The translations under genes and the position numbers were made by a program. The notes under the pieces were generated by a model. The model ran no database searches. It was not told the origin of the DNA and saw only the letters and a list, made by a program, of their open reading frames with translations. This document shows positions 12,501-23,500 of a stretch of 64,000 bases of DNA, one piece after another. Source of the DNA: Triops longicaudatus (Eukaryota; Arthropoda; Branchiopoda; Notostraca; Triopsidae); assembly GCA_022885665.1 (NCBI GenBank), contig JAGQDJ010000015.1, forward strand, positions 252,955-316,954, written 5' to 3'. Each line of letters opens with the position of its first letter. The first letter of the stretch is position 1.

Positions 12501-15300
12501 GAAGTTTGCGGTGGGGAGGGGGGGGGGTAAAGGAGGAGGAACTGGGTGCAAGTTGATTATCTCACCTGGCGAGCTTGGGAATAGCGTGGAAAAGGCGGCA
12601 CGTTGGAAGAAGGTTTGGTAACCCCCACCGCCTTTGAGGTCGCTTTCTTTTTTAAATGTCGTGGGGTGCATGGGTGGGCTTCAAAAACGAGGCTTTCAGA
12701 ATACGAGTTCTCCTTTTTTGTCTGTCTTAAACTTTTGCGCCATGTGGACAACGACAAACTAGAGCTTTCTGTTTCTCAACAAGGGGTCTCTTTTTTTTAC
12801 ACTGCAGGCCAGGCAAAAGACAATAGAATGATTTGCTTTCTTTCGGCCTGGTCTCGACTGTTGCCGAGGTATTGGCGAAAAAAAAAACTGGCGAAATTCC
12901 TGTTTTAAGGTGAGAGATTAATAAACATTATCGAATAAAAGTTTCATTTGAAGAAATTAGCAAGGATTTTGGGAAAGGTGACATTAACACACGACAAATG
13001 TCCATGTATTGCGATCAGTTTCATAATAAGTTCAGGTTCTTAAAAAAGAAATAATATAAGGACGTAGAAAGCACACCAGGAGTTTGAAACAAACCAATAA
13101 TTGAACTGAAATATAGCGCGCATAGAAGTTTGCAGTTGTTCAAATGCTTCCTAACTCCTGTTGTCGGTCAATGTTGAAGTGATCTGAGATTTATTAGTTA
13201 TTTAAGGTGCGAAGTTGGAAATGAACCTTCCTTGTAGACACTTTAAAGCGTAGAATATGGGTAATTGTCGATTACGCTATTGTACTTTGAACAAGAACTG
13301 TACTTTCTTTTTTTAGTTTGAAGGATTAATATTACTAAGATATTGAATAAAGATTATTATAGAATATTCTCACCTGATTATCTATTCTGATATTCCTGTC
13401 TGACGTAAAAAATACGTCACTGAAGGCAAACGCCGTCAAATGTTTGCAGTTTAACGGCAACCACGTATTAACAATATCGTATAGAACTGAAGATTTTGGT
13501 GTTGAGTGATGAAAGTAGCTAGCTCTTATTTGAATGATGAGTGACAATATATGGTCAAGCTTTGACTTTCTTGGTATATGTAAGTCTATTTTTGACCACA
13601 CTTCTGTCATAAATATTTTGAGCACTCAGCGGAGTACTTGTGTCTTCATACTAATGTTAGCAGCGCAGTCACAAATGCCATCGTTAAGTGAAACTATCGT
13701 TATTTGAGCCCTTCGCCCAGTAGGCCCCCATGATGATTTTTTTCGTTAAGCGAAGGCTTACTGTTCCCTGTTTGAATATGTTACTGAAGTATTGGCTTAG
13801 TTAAATTTACTTTTCACACAATTAACCTGTAAAGCTGCATTTATTGGAGGGAGAAAATTGTATCAAGCCCACATTCTTATCTGGAAGTGATTCGATTTAT
13901 TAGTCTTCTGAAATTAGAAGACATTAACATCTTGAGTGTCCATAAGTGTCTTTGACTCCTAGTCAAATCATAATATTCACGAAATATCTACTTTTAGAAA
14001 AATATTAAAATTATCTAGTTTACGGCGCATTCAGGAAATGACACTTCAAGGTCAGTTACGAGTCCTAACATTGAAACCATCACTTTTTGAGGAAAAAAGT
14101 TCCGTTTTTCTGCTCGAGTACCGCCTTCAATGGGTAAGAAACAGAGTACAGTACATTTCGAGAAGCGGAAGAGGAAGGAGTGGGATGGGGGGCAAGATAG
14201 GGTGGTTTTGACAAGGTGGGCTTGGGAATGTCGTGCTCAAAGCCGACGAAGGTTCGGCGTCCTTTCATGCGAAACGTAGTTTGGCGTTTCACATGACATT
14301 GGTAAAGGGGTGGAAAAGCCGATGAAACTAGAAATAGACCAAGTGTGGAAGAAAAACGAGAAGACAATCGAGGACCCGGGCGGTATTGCGTGCGGCTTTA
14401 GAGGACGTCGCTTGCTGAGCAGTCATGACGTCAATTAAAAATGGATTAATGAAGCCGCTCCTTTTATCCTAGTCCATAAAGAGGTCAGAAACAGGCCTAT
14501 GAGTTCCATGAATGAATCGTACAAGTTGGGTGAAGTGAATATTTAGAATACATTCGAATTCCGGTATTGGAAATCGAGAAATCGGGAATTGGAATTCGTT
14601 GAAAAGGACAGTTTTCTGGCCTGTGGGCCATTACGGAACTATCGAAAGTCGCTTTCTACGGAGAGGATATTTAACATGCATACTTATCAAGAAAGAAAAG
14701 AAGGGTGTTCGGAGGGTACAAAATATTGTTTAAAGAATTGACTTCAGTGGGATTTATGACAAATGGATTTCGAGTAAGAAGAGCAATAGAAGGAAATGGA
14801 AATTTCTGGTAAGTTAATTGTCTAGAAAAAATGTGGTCGGTTACGAAACCCCCTTTCTAGTATGGGTATTATTGGCCATGTTGGTTCACATATGTCGCAA
14901 AAGCCAGGGTGACTTGAACCGGAAAGTCGTTTTTCTGTTTGGTGGGAAACTCGGAGCGTTAGGAAAAAGGGGGCTAAAACTGGGGTTAGGGTTAGTTAGA
15001 GTTTGGTTGGAGATTTGCTTAGCGAGTGTCTATTTTCGGTATGCTTTTAACCCCAGACAAAAAGAAGGAATGAAAGACATGAAAGAGAGAAGGGGTGGCC
15101 CGAATAGTCACCCATGTGTTGTGTGTGTGTATTTTGCCCCCTTAGCAAACCCTTGTACATTTTGGGGTGTGACGTCGTTTTCTCTTCTATTATGTCGTAG
15201 TATTGAGATACCTTTAGTGAATATGTTATTATGGGATTAAAGAAAGATTGCCGGTCATAATATAAATAGCCTAGTATTTAAAGAAGCACTTCCTATAGTA

Positions 15301-15460
15301 CAGTAAAAACTCCACATAACGAACTTTTTTTGTAACGAATAATGGGGTCTTGACGATGTCGAAAGGTTTATTTAGAATTTCGAACTTCCCTACTGCATAC
15401 TTCAGAAATACCGAGCCCTTTCCTCGTCTGTTAGGAGTTCGTTATAACAGTATTTTACTG
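15301..15460. mobile_element. short pogo/Tigger-like MITE
   Basis: The left end starts CAGTAAAAACTCCACATAAC directly after a TA. The right end read in reverse complement starts CAGTAAAATACTGTTATAAC. These are imperfect inverted termini bounding about 160 bp, with no coding capacity. CAGTA...ATAACGAAC termini and insertion at TA are typical of pogo/Tigger-type Tc1-mariner elements. The right flank reads CA in place of TA, which suggests an aged copy. Related termini occur at 46706 and 60556-61183 in this window. Confidence 0.65.
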
Positions 15461-16375
15461 CACGACAGTAGCTTCGTATATGTTTACTTTACGCTTCATT
15501 AAATCGAAAACATCACTGCGTGTTTTAATTTTTACGAAACTGGCACAATGTGTTTGTTTTTGCCGTTTGGTTCTACCAGATTCTTAATGGAGTACTTTAC
15601 GAAACCCCACAGAGCACATTTGTATTTATGAATGAACGCATACAGACAAGTTGGATAGAAGTTGTGCAGCACAGGTGAAGTATCATTGAAGTAGTTTACC
15701 AGATTTTTATTAAGAGCACTCGGACTATCAGCGAAATTTCCCATGTGCATGAAAGGCAATCTTAAGACCTATCCCGTGTGTAAAACAAAACTCGCCAGTA
15801 TACTTTGCAGAACAAGCATGTGTAAGTTACGTATGTCTTTCGTTTAGTACCCTTATCTCAATGATCTCAGCTGATCAAAATCTGTGTGTTAACACATTGT
15901 CATAATTCTTGAATTTTTAAAGTGTTATGCAAGGTCAAAACCATGTAAGTTTCAAGGGCACTTTATGATTTAGTAGTTCGTGAGTAAAAGAATAAGCAGT
16001 TTAGGGATTAAAAAAAAAAAGAAGTTCAACAGAGTTTTAACTATAGTTAAGTTGGGATAGGAGAAGGTTTTTGACCTTAGAGGGACCTAGGGGTGAAGTA
16101 ACATGGAGTATACAATTGCAGTGTTGCTACTTTTTTTTTCAGGAGTTTCCTTTTTAAACAAAAAAGGTCGGATGGGAGTATTCGTGAAATTTTTGAAGTG
16201 ATGGGAAAATAAAGGGAGAATAGGAATAAGTGAGTTTTTTAATAGGGACATTTGGGGTGCAGAAAAGGAGGCCCCGTTTTTATATAAGGTACAGCATAAG
16301 AGAGCTAAGCTGCTTAAGCTGCTTGCAAAGGGGGGCAAATCTATAAAAATCTCCCGAAAGTGCAGTGTAAAAAGT

Positions 16376-16800
16376 TCGAGAAAAAAGCGTCGGGTAGAGG
16401 AAAGAAGAGGATGGACGGTTAAAGGAGGATGTGGGGGTTAAAGGAACCCTGAGACCCGTTTAGCAGCTTTGGTTCAGAGAAGAGGCAAGTGACCAAAGGT
16501 AGAGAGAGCTTGACCATCATGCATTTTCCGTAGCCCTATACTCTTGGCTTATTTGAATTTCGGTCTTCTGTGGAAATAGTGACCGCCCGCCACCCCAAAG
16601 CCATGCGAGAAACAAGGGAGAGGGATAAGTAAAAGTAGGTCGTGGTAAGGATGATGAATTGGGGGGTGCAGGAGGAGGAAAGAAGAAAAAGTAAAGAGGT
16701 AGTGATGAGAGAGATGGAGGGAAAGAGGGGTGATGATGTGTAAAGATGGTGTGAGAGAGGGAAGAACCGAAGAAGAGGGAGGGTGGGGGAAGAGGTGGAT
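16376..16800 (+). repeat. purine-rich (GA) tract
   Basis: A strongly purine-biased stretch of about 400 bp on the plus strand, densest from 16650 to 16800, made of GGAGGA, GAAGAAG and GAGAGAG blocks with few pyrimidines. It opens a long antisense frame rich in Pro, Ser and Phe (16517-16867) that is an artefact of composition. Possible roles are a GAGA-factor platform or triplex-forming DNA, but nothing in the sequence proves either. Confidence 0.6.
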
Positions 16801-16872
16801 AGAATATTGAGTGAGAGGTTAATAAAAAAAACGAGGTACGAAATCTGCCGGCCGCTAAATCAATCACTTGTG

Positions 16873-16897
16873 AACACCCCCGTACCCAGGGGGTGTT
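16873..16897. repeat. short hairpin in G/C-run repeat
   Basis: Nine-base arms AACACCCCC and GGGGGTGTT flank a 7-nt loop. They are followed by a G-run, TTTTAACC and CCCGAAATG, a pattern resembling the ends of dispersed repeats. It lies about 110 bp left of the hAT-like MITE and could be the remnant of a separate or enclosing element. Confidence 0.45.
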
Positions 16898-17005
16898 AGG
16901 GGGGTTTTAACCTCCCGAAATGTTTTAACTTCTGAAAAATTATATTTTATTGATAATATTGTACGATATTTAATAGTTTTGTACGTAACGAAGTATGTTC
17001 GTACT

Positions 17006-17144
17006 CAGGTCCGTAGCCAGGATTTTTATTCAGGGTGGGAGTTTCAATATGCAATTTTATTGGACATTTGGTTTTCGCTTATGTTCACTATTATAAAATA
17101 AAAAAAAGATCTGGGGAAAGATTAACCCCCTGGCTACGAGCCTG
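17006..17144. mobile_element. non-autonomous hAT-like MITE
   Basis: The left terminus CAGGTCCGTAGCCAGG and the right terminus CCTGGCTACGAGCCTG are inverted repeats with two mismatches, bounding 139 bp without coding capacity. Flanking octamers TTCGTACT (16998-17005) and TCCGTACT (17145-17152) agree at seven of eight positions. Eight-base target duplications are the hallmark of hAT transposons, and CAGG...CGTAGCCAGG ends are common for hAT-type MITEs. The single mismatch in the duplication implies an old insertion. The transposase must have come from elsewhere; none is in this window. Confidence 0.78.
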
Positions 17145-20100
17145 TCCGTACTGACCCTTGAAAGAAAAATAATCATTATGAAGCGCGTTGTTATTTTTTT
17201 TAGTCAAAATCGGCTAAATTGAAGTCAGGTTGCATTTACTAGGATATATTTCAAGTCATTGTGGTTTTCCGCTTTAACCCGCCCACGTAGATCCCCCCTG
17301 GTCCTTTCTTCGCAATCTTAGGCTAACTGAACATAGCAATACCCAACTCAGTCCACATAAATAGACTCCGCGAAAGTTATTGAAAAAGCTGGGTGAGTTA
17401 CATGCGGTTAGTTAAGGCTGGGTTAGTAAAATACGTCGAGAATAGGAATACAAAGTTTACCCATAACTTCTAGTTGGTTTTACCCCTTTGCAACGCCTAT
17501 GCAAGTCGAAATAGTGTAGGGGTTAAGCGAAAAGCACTCGAGACTTTTCGCTGAAATGCTACAGGAAAACAGGAAAATCAATTACGTATGGTCAAGATTT
17601 TTACGAAAGATGCATTACATTTGATAAAAGCGCTTAAAAACGCAAATCCTTAGGACAAAAGAACAGTAGTAAAAATCAACCTCAATGCGCACATTTATTT
17701 TGAAACTACTTTCGTAACGAGTTCGTGGTTCAAAGCAGACCACAAATTTGGAAGCATTTTTGAATTTTAGGCAGCGATGTGTAAGGTTAGGATTACTGCG
17801 AAAGAGCTAAGTTTTAAATTCCGTTTTCATAAGGAAAAGTGTTAAAAATAAAACAACGAACAAGAGGACTGATTTTTAAACCTGCCTTCTTAGCAAAAGA
17901 AAGCGATATTTGATAATTTGCTCAAAATCTTGAAAAAAAATAACTAAACAATCAACAAGAACCATTTTTTCATTCTGCAGACGGGAGTACGTCAACTTAG
18001 TGGTTAGAAAATACTCCATTAAAAAAAAAAAAATAAACCAAAATCCTGGATACGGTCCTGCTTGTGCAGTCCAATTTATCGAGCGAAGTGGGTTGGCTTG
18101 TTCGGGGCACAAGGGATTTTATCAAGGAAAATTAACACATTTATGACGAAGATGACTATGCTAATGAACTATGAGGAGCTCAGCGGCCACATCAGCTAAT
18201 CAGTTTCATTTTCACCTCAAGAAAGCCTGAAGGTAGGAAAAAGGAAAAGCTGAAGATTGAAGTATTTTTTCTAGCTCCCCGTTACACAATAAAGGTCGTA
18301 GTGTAAACATAGCATCGTTTTATTATTCTCATTATTTGAACGCGGCTTTTACGTGCAGCATTTAGTGCGTACCTAGGTAAACTATTTAGCTGGGTCTGGA
18401 AAAGAACGCCCCGGATGCAGTAGCTAGATTGACACCATAGGGTTGTAAGAAACAATACAGAATAACGCGTTGATAAGAAACGATACGAAAAAGGATTGCG
18501 ACGACTTTTGAAACGTTTTCTTAAGCATTACATGTAAGCGTAAAAAGTTTTAAACTTGTAAAGGGATTACTAGAATAATAATAGTAGACAGGTACATTTA
18601 CATTCTTCACCGTTACGTGGCGATTGCCAACGTTGTGACATCATTTTACTCCAATAGTGCTGGCTTTTCTTGCAGGGTTTGGACTTACGCCGTGTAAGTT
18701 GCTAAGCGCCAGTGTACACTATAAGCTCAAAGTTTTTACTTACGAGGAGTTGGGAACGACGTAGACAAAATAATATACGAAAATACGTGTCCATTAAGAA
18801 GGAGTGTTAAAAAGCCTGCTTTGGAATGTTATCCAGCCATGCAAATAGTCAAATGAAATTACAGTACCAAGCTGGCAAGCTTTACGCAGTTAAGGCAAAG
18901 TTCATTATTTTCTTGTACACAGATCGTAGAACTTGTAAAAACTGCGTTGAAGGATTGGCTTCATTCTAGAAACCTGGTACACGCGCAGCAGTAATTATTA
19001 TTATTATTTGCACGTAGAATGAGCTGTAGCCTACGTATGGAGCGTATGTGGTTTCGTATAGACTGGTCTGTTACTTCTTTTTAGCTGTTTAAACTAAAAC
19101 ATTGTATTTATGTTCCCCCAAAATTACCCTGCGATGAACTAAATGGACACTCGAATGTCAGGATATTTAAAAACAGTTGAATTCTTTTAATAATTGTAAA
19201 GAAATTTCATGTGATACCTGATCCGAAAAAAAAAACAGAAAATGGCACTTACTCTTTTGCACCTCAGTTTTTGCACCAGTAATTCTTCGAGCGATTTTTT
19301 TAGATGAAGGATTACATGCATTTAACCTTGAAAACAGGAAATCTTGTAAATACTTTTGTGATCACCCAATCGTTAGAGCGTTTTGAAAAAATAATATAGT
19401 TCCAAAAGATTTTTGGAGTTTTGTTATAGTCTTGGGCTATTATCATGTCCTCGGCGTTTATCTTTTCTTTCTCCTTCTGTAGTGAGTTGCTATCGTCACG
19501 CGCGCTTTGGTTCAAATGCGAACCGGTTATATTGATACAAGGTTATCGTCCTCCTTTTTCTCTCTCTCTTCTCGCTTTGCTCGTCTTGGCATCGTTTCGT
19601 GGGGGGATCGTACAAGATTTTATGCATACTCCCAAACGTTCACTTGCCTGGTGCCTTATTCCCTCTCCTCCATCCCCCTTCCGCTCCTGGAGCCTCCCAC
19701 CTCGGCCTTGGTAAAAGAAATTGACGTATACTATTTTTCCTTACTATAGTAACACGTCATTAGTAATAGCACTGCGATAGTTATCTTGAGTGTACGCCAC
19801 ACAGTACCTTTTTCCACAAAAAATATCGAGGAAAGAGCAAGTTTATTCAGGGGGATATAAAGATGTCTTTTCTAAAAGTTTGGAAGCTCAAGTTTTATAA
19901 TGGGAAATTAAGGTGGTAAGCGGCAACCGGTTTTTCTTGAGACACTAAAAAGATGTGGAAGAAAATCGTGCGCTGTTGTTTAAGGAACTTACTTTGCTCT
20001 TGGCTTGACTTTTTTTTTTGGGGGGGGGGGGGGTCGAAGGAAGTGATTTCAAAGGGCTAGAGAGAAGAAGGGCACTAACGTAAAGTGATCTGTGAGGACG

Positions 20101-20462
20101 TTTCGGGGAACTCACTATAAAGTCAGGTATGTTGCATAGATTGGTTGTATTCTTCCTTTTTTGTATATGTAAGGAAAAACTCCCGAAGTCAAGCATTACG
20201 TCGAAGCTTAAAGTGAAAGAAAAGGCGATGGATATGGTATCAGGACTGAAGGCAAGGGTAAAAGCAAGTGTATCCAAACCAAGGAGGAGAACAGAGCCAG
20301 GCCACACGTTCGGTTGCAACTTTTTAGGGATCTTTTAATGGCTTTGTTTTACACGAACCCTGTCCGCCAACCTGCAGCGTGATAAGGAGGTGTAATCGTG
20401 AGGGACGCCCCGGCTCTATTAGACGAACTTAGGCATTATATGTGTACGCACACAGACATACA

Positions 20463-20480
20463 ACACACACACACACACAC
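20463..20480 (+). repeat. (AC)n microsatellite
   Basis: Nine AC dinucleotides in a row. The tract lies about 40 bp upstream of the paired CRE sites. Confidence 0.9.
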
Positions 20481-20518
20481 TCGTTTATAATGTATGCCGG
20501 GATAAAAGGCGGAGTAAC

Positions 20519-20587
20519 TGACGTCATCAGCTCGACATTATTTATACTTTTATAGGGAAGGTGTTTATTACCCTATTTATGACGTCA
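20519..20587. promoter_or_regulatory. two full CRE palindromes 61 bp apart
   Basis: The palindrome TGACGTCA occurs at 20519-20526 and again at 20580-20587. AT-rich, TATA-like sequence lies between and after them. TGACGTCA is the full binding site of CREB/ATF-type bZIP factors. Two perfect copies within 70 bp, in a region with no recognisable gene, could mark an enhancer or the promoter of an unannotated transcript. Confidence 0.45.
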
Positions 20588-23500
20588 GGCGCATTTTTTA
20601 TATTCATAAAATAGAAAAGTGCGTCGCATTTCTTGTTTTAATATTATGATAGTTTCTTAACTTTATTTACTTGTTAGATTAATTGTTAGTTCCGTTGAAG
20701 AAATTGTACCATTTAAATCTCCTTTGGCGGAAACGGGGTTTTAAAGTTCAGTGTATCGAAGGTTTTCCTAACTTTGCATGATTGACTGGGGGAGGGCATT
20801 GCATTTTCTTTTTTTAGCTATCTCTTTTACTGTTTAATTAAAAAATTCTAAGCTTTCTGGATGTGAAGAGATTGTATTCTAAAATTCAAAATTTTCGTCG
20901 ATTAATTTAAAGAGAGAATTTTCGTTTACTTTAGGCTTTGCGCTTTGTCATTGTGAAGAAAGTGTGCATGGAGCCTGTTTAATCAAGCTGTGTTTATTGA
21001 GGGTTCGGTATGTTCAAATAAATAGGACTTTTTTGTGACAAGGGGAGAAAAAGGGTGCTGTGAGGCAGGTGATCCATTCGGGGTATGTCTTAGAAGGGAT
21101 TTTGCCCGGAATATGAATTTGCTTGTCTGGAGATGAAAGAGATGCTGTCGTTGCAGTTGTCTTGTCTTGAGCAAACGCGGTTAAAGATTTCATTCCCCCC
21201 TCTTCACCCACCCTGGGAGTGTGAGAAAAGAATAGATGACAGATCATGAAAGAGTTGATGAATGAGTCCCTTGTAGTGTTAGCGTGTTCTTTTTTGGCAA
21301 GACTTGAAAAGAATGATGAAAAAGGTGGATTTTCATTAACTTTCGTGTTTTCTTTTTAATTACAGATAGAGGCTGAAATCTACAAAAAAAAGCTCACCCC
21401 AAGAAGACTATGTTGTAAGGTAAGCATCTCACACCTTTCTGTTTGATGCACAATAAAAACCCGAAATTCATCCATTTCCGTCTTGGTCTTACAGAAAAAA
21501 AAGTATTGGATGTTTTCAAGTTTAAGGTTCAGAATTAAAACGGTAGTGTATTCTGCAGGGAAAATGATACACTTTTCTCCCATTGACCTCTTGGCCGTAC
21601 GGGGGTGAATTAGGGCTTAGTGAGAGGTGGACAAGCGAAGCTGCGCATCAGTATCGATCCATGTTTGCTTTAGCTCTACTGGGCTTTGTTGCAGCATCCT
21701 TTTTCTACTTCTAACGAGAGAGCGAGAGGGTAGGAGGGATGCTGGAAAGAGATCTTGTCCCACCCTCATCTCCTTCGACATCTTTATTCTTCGTACTTTC
21801 TGGTGAACTTTTTTTTTTTAACTTGGCGAGGTACAAGTGTGCTGTGCCCCGTGGGATGTTGGAACTTGGACCGAAGGCGGGGGTGACTTTTAGATCTACG
21901 CCCCATAAGATGGTCCCTTTCCCGGTGTTGCTTTTTTTCCCTTTACTTTTTAAATATAGTTTTTCTCTGCATTTGTACTTCCCGATCCGTTTCTCTGAAC
22001 GGGAACGGAACTGGTTCAGAAGATTAGCTATAAGGAGGGTGAAAGTATGATTTTGTATAATGTACCTTGTTTGGGATTGGGAGAAAAATTTCATTGTGTT
22101 AGGAGGGAAGTTTGAAAAGGGTGAGATTCGCACCCACTTTCCTTGTTAGCGAATGGTTGCAAAAGAAATTTTAAATGAAGAAAAAAATGACTTAGTCTTA
22201 ATTCTTTGTGGGAAATGAGTAAAAAAAAAAGAAATAAGGGAATGAAGCAGTAGAATACGTCCCCATAGGGAGGGTGACCGTGCTTGAGTATCTTGCCAGT
22301 TTCGCATACGTAATCCAGAACTGTAATTTCGGCGTGCATCGGCTCTTTTCGCAGAAAGAAGAGGAGGGACAAGAGTCGCATATAGGAAGGAACGGGCTAT
22401 ATGCCCCCCTCCCTCCAGTTTCTAATATGTATTTTGGGCGCACAGTGGTGAAGCTGAGGGTGTTCATTCGAAATTTTTTTTCGGCGTTTTTGTATATTTT
22501 CGATTGCTTCCATATTTCGTATGTCTGAAGCTTTTGCAATTGCGTCTAAGCATAATCCAAGCCTTAGTATTACTGTTTTTTTTTCCATTTTGTGTATCGT
22601 TATATACTTTACTTGACGTTTACAATGTTGATCGCTAGTTGCAGCATACACCGAACAAGACAAAGCCATGTAATCTGGACAGAAAGACTCTTTAAAACTT
22701 ATCTATAGCTTACCTTATTACTTTACAAGAGACAAAAAATTAACCTTGCAGATGAACCCTTTGAGGTTAGTACAAGTCATGTAGTACGTTGAAGAATAGA
22801 ACCCTTATGTACAAAATAATACTGAAGATTGAACGAAAAATTTGGGAATTATTTTTACAGAAGCAAATTGGAAAGAGTTACAACGGCAGAACACAAGTGG
22901 GATGAGAAAACTAGCAAATGGATAATAGTCATGTTAAGCTCGATTTCCGTTGATAACGTTTTCAGTTAGCGGTGCTCCGATAAATGATTCCCTTAAAGAA
23001 ACTTTTCTTATTATGTATTCTGATTTGATTTAGAGTAAAGTTAGGTAAATAAAGCAGTGCGCTATATCTTAATGTAAACGTGGCGTAACGTACACATTCT
23101 CCTAACTGTGAGCCGAGTAATTTTGTGTACACATACTCCTATTTAGTACGAATCTCAGATCTTCTAATAATGGCTGAGTTATTAACAATCTGTGGTTAAT
23201 CTTAACTATCTCCATCAATTTTAACCTTCCAGTTCAATTGAACCTTTTATTTCTTAGCATGCGGTAAATTCACTCTAAATTTTACGTGTGAAAGACTGTA
23301 CTTGTACATTTGAATGAATTAGCTATAGTTTTTTTTTATCAAGTTCTTGTCGTCTCAAGACTGTTCACCCCAATTGGAAACTTAGAAGTTATTGAAACGC
23401 GTCTGGTGGACTTGTTGAAATAAATGTCCTTTCTGTTCGTGCTTAATGACAAGGAAAAGCTGATAAGCAGAGGATTAACGACGATCCAAGTTTTAATAGT

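Larger units (their letters stand above)
3340..15300. other. long gene-poor stretch
   Basis: About 12 kb in which I find no exon series with protein-like sequence and matching splice sites on either strand. Contents are AT-rich sequence with homopolymer and microsatellite tracts: an A-run near 8017, C13 at 10885-10897, and T-run/A-run pairs near 7945 and 10520. Purine-rich patches lie near 5130-5870, 12500-12550 and 14150-14230. There is a perfect hairpin at 6470-6527 and a full CRE palindrome TGACGTCA at 14426-14433. The purine-rich patch at 5127-5324 carries overlapping Lys/Arg/Glu-rich open frames followed by a GTAAAC donor-like site, but nothing recognisable. It may hold distal enhancers or noncoding transcripts; this cannot be decided from sequence alone. 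Confidence 0.4.

Noticed and set aside
14818..15240. 140-residue plus-strand frame with hydrophobic stretches
   Set aside because: It lacks a good ATG (it opens at TTG), resembles no family and has no splice partners; probably chance.
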